From Alligator mississippiensis (lineage: Eukaryota; Chordata; Crocodylia; Alligatoridae), in NCBI RefSeq assembly GCF_030867095.1, contig NC_081824.1, positions 85,704,382-85,768,381 of the forward strand: 64,000 nt of DNA. The letters run 5' to 3'. Position numbers and translations under genes: made by a program. The notes below the pieces were generated by a model. It worked only from the letters and a program-made list of their open reading frames with translations, was not told the origin of the DNA and did not search any database. This document shows, one piece after another, positions 22,865 to 33,327 of the stretch. The first letter of the stretch is position 1. Each line of letters begins with the position of its first letter.

Positions 22865-25800
22865 CCAAGTGCACCAAGACTCCATGGTGGGGTGCAGACA
22901 GAGAAACTGGCACATGGGCAATTAGCATGAGGGGGCACTCAATCCAGGTCTCTTCTGGAAGCCTCTGGGCAGGACAGAAGGGTGAGGCCACTGTGAGGTG
23001 GAGTTTCCTTGGGGAGGCATGGTTCCCTATGAAGGCCAGCCTATCAGGGGTGGCCTGGATGCTTGGCTGCACTTGGGAGATCTGGAGATTGGCTGCACTG
23101 AGAGATCTGCTGCTTGCCTGTAGCCTGGATCTGAGATGTCATGGAAGGATAACTGAGACTCATCCAACCCTCTGACTATTGCTGCTCATCCATGTGGGCA
23201 CTAATGATGCTGTCAGGGCTTATCCTAAGCAGATCAAGAGTTACTACAGGGTTCGAGGGTGAATGGGAGGGGGGCACAGGTGGTGTTCTCTTTGATCCTT
23301 CTGGTCAAGGGGAAGGGCCTGGGCAGGAGCAAATGTATCCTGCAGATCAATACATGGCTATACAGGTGGTGTTGCCAGCAGGGATTTGGCTTCTTTGACA
23401 ATGGGATTCTGTTCCAAGAAGGATTGCTTGGAAGAGACAGGATCTACCTGACGAAGAGAGGGAAGAGCATCTTTGCAGACAGGGTTGCTAACATAGTGAG
23501 GAGGGCTTTAAATTAGGTTTACTTAGGGGATTGAGACCAAAGACTTGAGGTAAGTGGAGAAGGGATAGACCTGAAGGAAGCACAAGGAGGAGGGGGCAAT
23601 AGCAGAGGCCTTTTCATTCTTCCTGATAAATCAGGGCAATTGGCTAGTTACCTTAGGTGCCTGTATATAAATGCATGGAGCCTGGGAAACAAGCAGGAAG
23701 AATTGGAAATCCTCACACAGTCTTGGAACTGTGACATGATTGAAATAATAGAGACTTGAAGGGAAAGCTGGAATAACTGGAGCACTCTCATGGATGAATA
23801 CAAACTGTTCAGGAAGGACAGGCAGGGGAGAAGAGGAGGAGGAGTTGTTCTGTATGTAAAAGATGTATGCTTGCTCAGAGCTTCAGTATGAAACTGGAGA
23901 TAGGCTTGTTGAAAATCTCTGTTAGGGTCACTGGGGAGAGTAACAAGGGTAATGTTATGGTGGGTGTCTGCTATAGACCACCAGACCAGGAGGATGAGGT
24001 AGATGAGGCTTTCTTCACATGGCTAGAAGAAGTTTCCAGAACACAGGCCTTGGTTCTCATGAGGGACTTCAATCACCCTGACTTCTGCTGGGAGGGCAAT
24101 AAAGCAGTACACAGACAATTTAGGAAGTTTTTGGAGAGCTCTGAAGCATTGGAGAAAACTTCCTGTTGCAAGTGTTGGAGAGACCAGTTGGGTCCATGCC
24201 CTTCTTGACCTGCAATTCACAAACAGACATGAACGGTGCATGCCCCCAGAGGCTGGGCGGGGGGGGAGGGAGGGAGGGCATGGCGACTGCAGGGGGCAGC
24301 AGCAGTGTCAGCAGTGAGAGACCCCCTCTACATGTTGCCTATGCAGACAGGGAAGAATTGCTGGGTGATGTGGAAGTCGATAGTAACTTGGGAAGCAGTG
24401 GCCACAAGATGATCAAGTTTAGGATCCTGATGGAAGGAAGAAAGGAGAGCAGCAGAGTATGGACTCTGGGTTTCAGAAAAGCAGACTTTGACTCCCTCAG
24501 GGAGCTGATGGGCAGGATCCTCAGGAGGCCAGTCTGAGTGGGAAAGTAGTCAAGGAAAGCTGGTTGTATTTTAAAGAAACTTTACTGAGTGTGTGTGAAT
24601 AAATTATCCTGATGTACAGCAAGAATAACAAATATGGCAGGTGAGCAGAGAACTCTTCAGTGAGCTTAAACACAAAAAGGAAGCTTAGAAGTGGAAGGTT
24701 GGACAGATGACTAGGGAGGAGTATAAGAATATTGCTCAGGCATGCAGAGATGAAATCAGGAAGGCCAAAGTGCAGTGGAGTTGCAGCTTTCAAAGGACAT
24801 GAAGGGTAACAAGAAGGTTTCTACAAGTATGTTAGCAACAAGAGGAAGGTCAGGGAAATTGTGGGTCTCTTACTGAATGGGGGAGGCAACCTAGTGACAG
24901 ATGAGAAGGAAAAGGAAGTACTCAATGCCTTTTTTACCTGTCTTCACAGGCAAGGTGAGCTCCCAGACTACTGCACTGGCCAGCACAGTTTGTGGAAGAG
25001 ATGAGTAGCCCTCATTGGTGAAAGAACAGGTTAGGGACTATTTAGAAAAGCTAGCCATGTACAAGTCCATGGGGCCAGATGCATCATGAAGAAAGAGAAG
25101 AAGGAGGATCACGAGAACTACAAACTAGACAGCCTTACCTCAGTCCCAAGAAAAATCATGGAGCAGGTCCTCAAGGAATCTATTTCTAAGCAACTGGAGG
25201 AGAAGAAAGTGATCAAGAACAGTCAGCATGGATTCACCAAGGGCAAGTCATACTTCACCAACCGGTTTGCCTTCTATGATGATATGATTGGCTCTGTGGG
25301 TGTGGGGAAAGCAGTGGATGTGAAATAACTTGACTTTAGCAAGGCTTTCGATATGACCTCCCACAGCAATCTCGCAAGCAAGCTAAGGAAATCTGGGTTG
25401 GATGAATGGACTGTAAGGTGGATAGAAAACTAGCTGGATTGTTGGGCTCAAAGCATAGTAATCAATGGCTCAATGTCCAGTTGGCAGCCAGTATCAAGTG
25501 GAATTCCCCAGGGGTCAGTCCTGGGGCTGGTTTTCTTTATATCTTCATCAATGATCTAGAAAATGGGATGGAGTGCACCCTAAGGAAGTCTGTAGATGAC
25601 ACCAAGCTGGGGGAGTAGTAGATACACTGGAAGGTAGGGCTAGGATTCACAGTGACCTAAACAAATTGGAGGATTGGGCCAATCTCATCAGGTTCAACAA
25701 GGACAAGTGCAGAGTCCTGTATTTAGGATGGAATAATCCAATGCATTGCTACAGGCTTGGGACCAACTGGGTAAGTAGCAGCTCTGCAGTAAAGGACCAG

Positions 25801-25905
25801 GGGATTACAGTGGATAATAAGATGGATATGAGTCACCAGTATGCCTTTGTTGCCAAGAAGGCTAACAGTATACTGGGCTGCATTGGTAGGTGGAAGCTTT
25901 TTAGA
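22865..25905 (+). mobile_element. CR1 LINE copy 4 (long, ORF1 end through most of RT, decayed)
   Basis: This is the longest CR1 copy in the window. Plus-strand order: the ORF1 SGNH/esterase-like block 'HVGTNDAV' (near 23188) and 'AQVVFSLILLVKGKG'; the ORF1 end 'GRDRIYLTKRGKSIFADRV' near 23435; the endonuclease with 'MVGVCYRPPDQEDEV' (23959), 'MRDFNHPDFCWEG' (24058) and 'LGSSGHKMIKF' (24388); and RT pieces 'NSQHGFTKGKSYFTN' (25218), 'LDFSKAFDMTS' (25330), '[18 protein letters not shown]' (25515) and 'SVDDTKLGE' (25590), where the FADD box has become SVDD. Several frameshifts and stops make it inactive. It stops abruptly at about 25900 inside 'LGCIGR', where Harbinger sequence begins. The missing CR1 3' end is not found on the other side. 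Confidence 0.85.
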
Positions 25906-25914
25906 GTTTGTCAA

Positions 25915-26995
25915 TGATGTTATCATGGCCAATGAGGACAAGGCCATCTTGGATGCCATGGCCTTCAGGGTGTTCTGACACAACCTCTAGACCACTGAGT
26001 GGCAATTGTGGGCCCAAAAGACCAGGAATGGGAGTGGATGGGAGCAATGGGAGTACATTATCCTGGTCACATGGGATGTTGAGCAGTGGCTGCAGCATTT
26101 CTGGATGTGGTGGGCCACCTTCATGAACATTGTCACCCAACTGGTCCCCCACGCTAGGCACCAGCACATCAGAATCAGCTAATTCCTGACTCCAGGGAAG
26201 CAGGTCACCATTATCATCTTGAGGCTCACCACCCCTGACAGCTTTTGCTCTATCACCTACCAGTTCAGTGTGGGCCAGTCCATGACTGGAATGGTGGTCT
26301 GGGAGGTGTTCTGGTCATCCAGAACATGTTGGTGAACTGCTTCATCTACTGTGTGAACCCAATAATTGCTAGTTTTTGCCAGTAGGGCTTCCCCCACTGT
26401 GTTGGGGCCATTAATGGTACTCAAATCCCCATCCTCTTCCTGCACCCAAGGCACCTAGGAATTCATTAACCAAAATGGCTTTTTCTTTGTCATGCTGCAG
26501 GGCATCATTGGTCACCAGGACTACTTCACCCACACCTTTGCCAGCTGGGTGGGCTGTGCCCACAATGCCAGGGGCTTCCCAAACTCCACCCTCTTCCAGA
26601 TGATATAGAATTGACGCTACTCCCCTGGGGCCCCAGGATCAAGGTTGGTGGTGTCCTCATCCCATTCTCCTTGTTGGGGACCTGGCCTACCCTCTCCTGC
26701 CCTGCTGCCCTGCAGGTCCAGGAATCACTGGTCAATTACCTCCTGGCCTGTGGTTTCTGGCAGTACTCTCCCGATGAGTAGGGCCTGAAGACTTTGGGGA
26801 GAGGGGGTGGGGAATCCTTGAGTGGCCAAGCCACAACGTTGGCCAAGGGGCCTGCTCTCTACATGGTTCCTGCCCCAGGTTCTTTAGGCTCTGTGAAGCA
26901 GTTGTGGTCTCTGAGAACTGTGGCTGGCTGGACACCTTCCCCATGAAGGGCACACATCTGGATAAAGAGGAATGTGGTGCGAGGAAGAGATGCAC
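25915..26995 (+). pseudogene. PIF/Harbinger-type DDE transposase pseudogene
   Basis: The plus strand, in several frames, shows the order typical of Harbinger (HARBI1-like) transposases. The helix-turn-helix part reads 'TPGKQVTIIILRLTTPDSF' and then 'YQFSVGQSMTGMVVWEVF' (26192-26310). Next is 'GFPHCVGAINGTQIPILF' (26386-26440), where the family has an aspartate in the G-D-G-T motif. Then come 'FFFVMLQGIIGHQDYFTHTF' and 'GCAHNARGFPNSTLF' (26478-26600), where the family has HDAR. Harbinger transposases cut and paste their element using a DDE triad. Two of the three acidic positions are asparagine here and stops and frameshifts abound, so it cannot be active. An AATAAA follows at about 27038. It lies directly against a truncated CR1. 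Confidence 0.8.
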
Positions 26996-27605
26996 CTCAG
27001 TTTACATGTTTGCAGTTGCCAAAACATAAATGGCTTTAATAAAACCCATTGAACATTTACCGTATCAGAAATTGGTCCCTCTTCCCATTAATTAAAGCCA
27101 GCAAAAGATGGGGAAGAAAATAATTTGGAAAGGTGGTTGGGATCAGGAATGGGAATGGTGGAGTGGGAGGATTGATGGTGGGGCAGCACCTTCCACAGGA
27201 ACCTGGGTGGATTTCAATCCAGAATACTAAATCCTAGATTTGGGAGTGAATGAAGAACAGGGACTTCTCCATGTAGGAGCTGGACAAGAAGGTGATCCCC
27301 AATGCACTGCCCCTCTGAGAGGGAGCTGAAGGCAGATGGAACAGGCTGTCCCATGGCATTTGGCGATGGCTGTGGGGTCTCGGTGTCTGTGGGTGGGTGA
27401 GAAACTAACTGTGAGGTGCAGATGGGTGCAGGGCCTGGCATGTGGCTCTCTCTCCCACTCCAACTGGGTATGAAAGCACCATGAAAGCAACCCACTCTGG
27501 GGTGGGTTCATGCCAGTGTGTGGTTCATGGGGCTTTTCAAATGTGGGGCTTTTGGTTGGTGCCTGAATCTTGGAGTTTAGGGTTTCTGGCTCAGTGTGTG
27601 ACTCT
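26996..27605. other. Downstream part of Harbinger element or unique DNA
   Basis: Mixed sequence rich in G. Minus-strand frames of 93-159 codons (27214-27706) show no motif. A second Harbinger gene on the opposite strand is possible in this position but cannot be shown. Confidence 0.3.
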
Positions 27606-27766
27606 TGGGGTGCAGCTACACATTGCTGTACAGCAGTGTTGCTATGGCACTGTGCTTTAGTACTTCCTTTTGGAAAGATTTTGTCACTACTTTGCTGTAG
27701 CAGCACACTGAAACAGGGGAGTGCATTACTATGGTGAAGCAGCTGTCAATCACATGTAGACTCATG
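27606..27766. mobile_element. Small element related to the MITE at 41.8 kb
   Basis: It begins GGGGTGCAGCTACACATTGC and contains TTTAGTACTTCCTTTTGGAA. The element at 41844-42114, read on its minus strand, has TTTAGTACTTCCTTCAGGAA at a comparable place. It ends near CACATGTAGACTCATG, matching CATGTAGACACACC of the other copy. Non-coding. Confidence 0.45.
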
Positions 27767-29095
27767 TGATTGCTACAGATGTAGTGGGTCACTATGGTGA
27801 TGTAGGGGAAAGTGTAGGTGTATTTTTGTGGTTCCAGTCTGTGCCTGAGTCTTTGGTTTTTCTTAGTCTCAGTGTTAGGGTCTGTGTGTAGGTTATTGTG
27901 GTGGAGTGCCTCAAAGCAGGGTCTTGGGGGTGTGAGGGCATAGCCTAGGGTCTCAGGTGTCCAGGTCTGGGTTATGTTTGGGGTACACACCCTCAGTCCC
28001 CCCCATGTCTGTCTGCAGCCCACAGTATCAGGTGGGGTTGGAGAGAGGGGTTGGGCTTCCTTGGCTCAGGACAGCCTGGAGGCAGTGTCTGCTCTGCACT
28101 TGACTGGAACAGCTTAGTGTGGCCTGAGTGCCACAGCACCTCCCTGCGAGGGAGGGGTGGGAGGGTCAGTAACGTATGCTAGGATGCCAGAGGACAGCAG
28201 CCTTACTTAAATCAATAGGGGAACCATGCAAATGTTTGTTAGACTGGTCTAGCCTCTATCGATCTAGACTTGGTTCTGTTGGACACCACCTAAGTTTAGA
28301 TTGTGCACTCCATCTTTAGCCAGCCTAAGTGATGTGAATGCCCGCATGCCTATGGGTTTAGACTGAGCAGTCTATTAGATTGATTTAAATGTAACACTAG
28401 CACTTACCCAGATGCAGCAGTACAAAGATCTGCCCCCAAGCATGAGGCAGCAGGAAGAGTGCATGAAGATGCTTTTCTGTGAATAAGATTTGTAGGTAAG
28501 GCAGGGACAGACTTAAATTGTATTGAAAATAAAGTCATGGACCTTTATGTTTCATGTGATGGAGAATAAGGAGCCAGTGGGATTCAAAGAGATGAGTGAA
28601 ATGGATAAAGTAACCAACAAGAATAATTATCTTAGCAGCATTCTGGATGGATATGAGCAGAGCATGACACTACTTGTCAGGGCTATAGAATAAGAAGTTG
28701 TAATAACTGATACGAGGTGATGAGATCCCAGATGAAAGCTTTAGCTGTGGTGAAGGATAATAAAAGCTGTATCTTATAGATATTACGTGGAAAGAATCTG
28801 CAAGATTTCGACTGGATGTGAGGACCTGGAGTAATCGAAGTTGAAACTATGTAAGTGGAAGACTTGAATGATAGGCAATATATCCACTCCATCCACAATA
28901 TGTCCACTGTGATAGAGAAAGAAGGAATATGAAGGGCTTAAGAAGCTTCAAGTCAGCCATGCTGATCTGGAGTTGAAAGGTAAACACCCCAAAAAGGATG
29001 TCAAATAGGTCAAGACATTAGACAAAGCTAAATAAACTTCTCTCAACTCCAAGAATATACTTATTTCTTGATACCACACTTTTATTCCCATTTTT
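27767..29095. other. No gene seen
   Basis: G-rich then AT-rich sequence. Minus-strand frames here have no recognisable motif. Confidence 0.45.
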
Positions 29096-30410
29096 CATAG
29101 ATTCATAGATGTTAGGGTTGGAAGGGACTTCAATAGATCATCGAGTCCGACCCCCTGCATAAGCAGGAAAGAGTGCTGGGTCTAGATGACCCCAGCTAGA
29201 AACTCATCTAACCTCCTCTTGAAGACCCCCAGGGTAGGGGAGAGCACCACCTCCCTTGGGAGCCTGTTCCATACCTTGGCCACTCTAACTGTGAAGAAGT
29301 TCTTCCTAACGTCCAATCTAAATCTGCTCTCTGCTAGCTTGTGGCCATTGTTTCTTGTAACCCCCGGGGGCGCCTTGGTGAATAAATACTCACCAATTCC
29401 CTTCTGTGCCCCTGTGATGAACTTAAAGGCAGCCACAAGGTCGCCTCTCAACCTTCTCTTGTGGAGGCTGAAAAGGTCCAGTTTCTCTAGTCTCTCCTCG
29501 TACGGCTTGGTCTGCAGGCCCTTGACCATACGAGTTGCCCTTCTCTGGACCCTCTCCAGGTTATCCGCATCCTTCTTGAAGTGTGGCGCCCAGAATTGCA
29601 CGCAGTACTCCAACTGCGGTCTGACCAGTGCCCGATAGAGGGGAAGTATCACCTCCTTGGACCTATTCGTCATGCATCTGCTGATGCACGATAAAGTGCC
29701 ATTGGCTTTTTTGATGGCTTCGTCACACTGCCGGCTCATGTTCATCTTGGAGTCCACTAGGACTCCAAGATCCCTTTCCACCTCTGTGCCACCCAGCAGG
29801 TCATTCCCTAGGCTGTAGGTGTGCTGGACATTTTTCCTCCCTAGGTGCCACACTTCGCATTTCTCCTTGTAGAACTGCATCCTGTTGTTTTCTGCCCACT
29901 TGTCCAACCTATCCAGGTCTGCCTGCAGCTGTTCCCTGCCCTCCGGCGTGTCCACTTCTCCCCATAGCTTTGTGTCATCTGCAAACTTGGACAGAGTACA
30001 TTTCACTCCCTCGTCCAAGTCGCTGATGAAGACATTAAAGAGTATCGGTCCAAGGACCGAGCCCTGCGGGACCCCACTGCCCACACCCTTCCAGGTCGAG
30101 ACCGACCCATCCACCACGACTCTCTGGGTGTGACCCTCCAGCCAATTCGCCACCCACCGGACTGTGTAGTCATCCACGTCACATCCTCTTAACTTGTTCA
30201 CCAGTATGGGGTGGGATACCGTATCGAAGGCCTTCCTGAAGTCTAAGTATACGACATCCACCCCTCCTCCTATGTCCAGGCGTTTCGTAACCTGGTCATA
30301 GAAAGAGACTAGATTGGTCAGGCACGATCTGCCCACCACAAAACCGTGCTGGTTTCCCCTGTGGTTTATCTGTTCCACATCAGAGACTGCCCATCTGTTC
30401 AACTGTAGGC
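29096..30410 (-). mobile_element. CR1 LINE copy 5 (5'-truncated, young)
   Basis: A minus-strand CR1 insertion of about 1.3 kb. The 3' end, at the low coordinate, reads antisense as TTCATAGATTCATAGATGTT then GGGTTGGAAGGGACTTCA. The 5' end is cut inside the reverse transcriptase near 30410. The RT frame is intact throughout, with no stop or frameshift, unlike all other CR1 copies in the window. That suggests recent insertion. Truncation of this kind is normal for target-primed insertion. Confidence 0.9.
29182..30402 (-). CDS. CR1 reverse transcriptase, C-terminal 406 codons, open
   Basis: Partial ORF2 product of a CR1 LINE. In its function it copies element RNA into DNA at the nicked insertion site. 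Visible motifs in order: 'GNQHGFVVGRSCLTNLVSF' at about residue 17, 'DVVYLDFRKAFDTVSHPIL' at about 49 (first catalytic Asp), '[19 protein letters not shown]' at about 107, and 'LSKFADDTKLW' at about 138 with the catalytic FADD pair. The thumb and C-terminal tract runs through 'LPLYRALVRPQLEYCVQFW' and 'RRATRMVKGLQ' to the natural stop. The endonuclease and N-terminal RT fingers are missing because the insertion is truncated, and the first codon is a TTG, not a real start. The fragment cannot move by itself. There is no promoter context, so expression is unlikely. Confidence 0.85.
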   Translation of the reverse strand: MNRWAVSDVEQINHRGNQHGFVVGRSCLTNLVSFYDQVTKRLDIGGGVDVVYLDFRKAFDTVSHPILVNKLRGCDVDDYTVRWVANWLEGHTQRVVVDGSVSTWKGVGSGVPQGSVLGPILFNVFISDLDEGVKCTLSKFADDTKLWGEVDTPEGREQLQADLDRLDKWAENNRMQFYKEKCEVWHLGRKNVQHTYSLGNDLLGGTEVERDLGVLVDSKMNMSRQCDEAIKKANGTLSCISRCMTNRSKEVILPLYRALVRPQLEYCVQFWAPHFKKDADNLERVQRRATRMVKGLQTKPYEERLEKLDLFSLHKRRLRGDLVAAFKFITGAQKGIGEYLFTKAPPGVTRNNGHKLAESRFRLDVRKNFFTVRVAKVWNRLPREVVLSPTLGVFKRRLDEFLAGVI

Positions 30411-30446
30411 CATTTCTGATTAAATTTAATGGATTAGTTTGTGATT

Positions 30447-30560
30447 AGAAACATAACTCTCCTTGGCTTGAAGAAGGATACTGTGATACCTGAAAGCTTG
30501 CCTATGTCTATATCAACCATACAGTTGGTCCAATAAAATAGCAATCACAAGAATTTTTCC
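30447..30560. repeat. Interspersed repeat piece with TTGGTCCAATAAAA
   Basis: Contains 'CTTGAAGAAGGATACTGTGAT', 'GAAAGCTTGCCTA' and 'GTTGGTCCAATAAAATAGCAA'. The same words, partly in inverted order, occur at 43900-44030. The shared text marks a dispersed repeat whose class I cannot name. Confidence 0.4.
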
Positions 30561-31370
30561 CTCTCTCATATCTCCTGGACTATCCTGGACAACAGCATCA
30601 TCACCTCTGCACTATCATAACTTTCCTTGCAACTTAAATAGTTTGGTATTTTGACACATTCTACCTGAGAATGATCACTGTGAGATATGAAGCCAGAAGA
30701 GAAACAAGACTCTAATGTATACTTAATGCTATAAAAGGCCAAAAATTAAAGCACCATGAGGGCATCTATAATTGTAGTTTAAAAGTATTATCTTGATGGC
30801 TAAGCAGTGACTGGTTAAACAGTAAGGTGTCAGTAAATAAGCTGGTAATAGCTGTCCCACAAAACTTATAGAATAAGCTGATGTAAATAAAAGTAGACTT
30901 CAGTCAAGTTCTTAAGTTTCAATAAGTCATATCTTCTGCTAGAGATATAACAAACCAACAAGGCCTTGTGTTTAATTTTAATCTGTAAAGTAAGACTGTG
31001 AGCATATGCAGACTTTCAAGCCACCACTGTGTTGGAACATGCTGGACCTTTGTCCTGCCCACTCATTCACCCACCACACCTTGATGGTTTTATCTTTTTG
31101 GGGATGGCTGGATGACTCCTTGGGTGAAGGTCCATCTGGCTGGGCCACCAGTTTTTCTTCAGGGCTCCACTTTCCCTACACCCTGCTCCTTTCCTCTCCA
31201 GCCTGTAGTAATAGACCCCAGCTGGTCTTACATGGGGATTTCTGTCTGGAGCATCTCTCTCAGCCCCCTCTGAATTCCTTATTTCATTGTTTAATTACTC
31301 TCATTTCCTCTCTCACGATATCACCACCTGGGTGCTAAGTTGCTTGGTTATCCACTAGACCAACATTAAT
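30561..31370. other. No gene seen
   Basis: AT-rich, then a C/T-rich stretch at 31006-31330 with a 110-codon frame of no recognisable family. Confidence 0.45.
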
Positions 31371-31745
31371 TCAGTTCTTATGGCTCCATCTATTATATGC
31401 ATTCATTCATGATGCTCAGAAATTCATTTAACTAGTCCATAGATCAATTTATTTGTCATTCCTCTATCAATTCCATAGCTTAATTCAAACTTTACAAATA
31501 AATTTACTACATGCCTTTTTAATCACTGCTGTAAGTCCTTTTGGGGTTCATAAATCAATCCCCTCCTTGTTTCTTCATCACAACTATAATTCATTCACAC
31601 TTACAAATTAATTTATGGTGTGTTTCTCAGTCACAGCAACAAATTCATTCAAAGTTCATAAATTAATTCTTCTTTCTTCTTAATCTCTACTATCATTCAT
31701 TCAGGATTTCTAAATTAATACCAACTCTTCTTTCTTCTTATTTTG
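31371..31745. repeat. Degenerate tandem repeat, unit about 60-80 bp
   Basis: The phrase ATTCATTCA followed 10-20 bases later by AAATTAAT or AAATTCAT recurs at least four times (near 31400, 31580, 31645 and 31700), with TTCTTTCTTCTTA spacers in the last copies. It is an old minisatellite-like tract without coding sense. Confidence 0.5.
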
Positions 31746-32246
31746 GGCCTCATGTGCAAGTCCTTCCATTGTGTTCACCCACATTGGTTTACTTCTGGAT
31801 TCCTGTCACCCCTACTGGGATTCACTCCTCACATCACACTACTGGTCCCCACTGGTTACCTCAGGGTATGGTTCCTGACTTTCCCCTGTCCCCAGTATTT
31901 CTGGCCTGGCTCTCACTAACCAGGAAGCTCTCTCTCAGTGGAATGGTTGGATCTTTGCTCAGGAGACTCATCTGGGCTTCTGTGAACTGTGTCCATTTGA
32001 TTTCCTGGGTCCCGCATCTCCACATGGGCTGTACAGCTCCATGCTTCTGCTGTGCTGTCCTTTCGATGGGGAAAACCAAATGCTGGTCTGTCTTCCAGCT
32101 CCTCTTTAAATTGCCCAGTCATCCTTCCAGGCCAATCAGGACAGGCTCCTTGTGGCATAAAATCCAGTGCCCCTCCCCAGACCCTTTTCTTGGTGCACTG
32201 GGGGCCACGTGATTCTCTTGGTCACACTCCAGTAAGTTTCCTGCTA
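31746..32246. other. Unidentified sequence before ERV-A
   Basis: A 152-codon plus frame at 31754-32212 has no recognisable domain and the opposite strand is equally open. The sequence is broken by the ERV-A insertion at 32251. Confidence 0.4.
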
Positions 32247-32251
32247 GCTTG

Positions 32252-32780
32252 TGTCATAACCAAATGAGTTGAGTGCCCCTGTCATAATAGAACTGCCCTG
32301 AATAACCGCAAATTTGGTACGTTCTGCCTCATTAGCTATTCCCACCTGGCAGTCTGTTATTGGTTACTCTAAACATATAAAAATCCGTGCAGCTTCCGCC
32401 CAAGTCGGAGAGCTCTGAGCACGTGGTAGAGTACGGAGACTTTGCCACGTGGCAGAGAAAAGCTGGCGGACTGATCACCCTCCAACATCTCCCCGTCACC
32501 GTCTGTTCCCGACATATCCTTCATCCTGCATGCTCGTTTCTGTTTACAAACTCGCCGGCTTGTTTTGTTGCCAGTTACCTGTAACTACACAAGTAACTCG
32601 TTACCTGTAACTACGTAAGCAACCTTACCACCTGTGTCGCGGCCACCAGCAGCATAAGTAAAGTTAAAGTAAAAGTTATTTTGCAACCAATACGCTGTGT
32701 CCCACCTCTCCATCCACCAGCCGGCCTGACGGCCGAGTAATCAGCAATCCTCCTCAAGTCAGCTCTGGCCATCTGAGACA
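32252..32780 (+). repeat. ERV-A 5' LTR
   Basis: 529 bp, TG...CA. It contains an inverted CCAAT word (ATTGG near 32359) and a TATA box TATAA at 32376-32380, followed by the transcribed part. No canonical AATAAA is seen. Its last base, A, together with the following TGG forms the ATG of the first internal frame. Confidence 0.9.
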
Positions 32781-33310
32781 TGGCGTCACGAACAGGATCT
32801 AAGGGCACGGTGGTGGAGATGAATTTAATTGAGTGCTGTCCCTGGCACACCGGGACCCGCCGCGTGGAAAACGCAGACGAACTCTGGGCGCATATCGCCT
32901 ACCACCAGGTGGTAGGAGGTGATGGAAGGAACATTGATGGCTACTTCTCGGTGAAAGGGGAAGGAGCAGTCATGAAGGAATGGAGAGCAAAGCTGTTTCC
33001 CGGGGCGTTCGGGTGTGTAATGGGCATTGATCAGGTTTGTTATCGGCCCCCGGATGAAACACTGACCCTATCCCTAGCAGGGGTGAAGGCGAAGAAGGTG
33101 GAAAATCTGACCCCCGCTCAAGAGTTTGCCCAGTGCACCCGGTACCTGAGGGAAGGAGGGGAACCCACCCCACCGGACTGGTTTAACTGTCTGGCTTTAG
33201 TGCCTGGATCGTGTGGTTATGAACTCCTCGGCCAGCTCCGGGAAGACCTAGAAACCGAGGGCCACCACATGGCAAAATGGGGAGGCCCAAAATGGAACAA
33301 GGAAAAATAA
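32780..33310 (+). CDS. ERV-A first internal ORF, gag-leader position, unrecognised
   Basis: A 176-codon frame opens exactly at the LTR/primer-site junction, with a TGA two codons upstream and a favourable start context (G at -3, G at +4). An alternative start is the methionine at residue 14. The product is of mixed charge, with a cluster of Cys/Trp near residues 19-22, and no membrane segment or zinc knuckle. It occupies the place of a retroviral matrix protein, but I recognise no MA motif. In ERV-A it is followed after a TAA and 17 bases by the next frame, in a different phase. It could be the N-terminal part of gag split by a frameshift, or a separate small gene ahead of gag. Function is not assigned. 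Confidence 0.55.
   Translation: MASRTGSKGTVVEMNLIECCPWHTGTRRVENADELWAHIAYHQVVGGDGRNIDGYFSVKGEGAVMKEWRAKLFPGAFGCVMGIDQVCYRPPDETLTLSLAGVKAKKVENLTPAQEFAQCTRYLREGGEPTPPDWFNCLALVPGSCGYELLGQLREDLETEGHHMAKWGGPKWNKEK
32781..32798 (+). promoter_or_regulatory. ERV-A primer-binding site position
   Basis: TGGCGTCACGAACAGGAT directly follows the LTR, as a tRNA primer site must, and starts with TGG, the complement of a tRNA CCA end. I could not match it to a particular tRNA by eye. It overlaps the start of the first reading frame. Confidence 0.6.
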
Positions 33311-33327
33311 TAAACGTGTTATTTTGA

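Noticed and set aside
31754-32212. 152-codon frame before ERV-A as a captured gene
   Set aside because: It lies outside the LTR and target duplication, and shows no domain.
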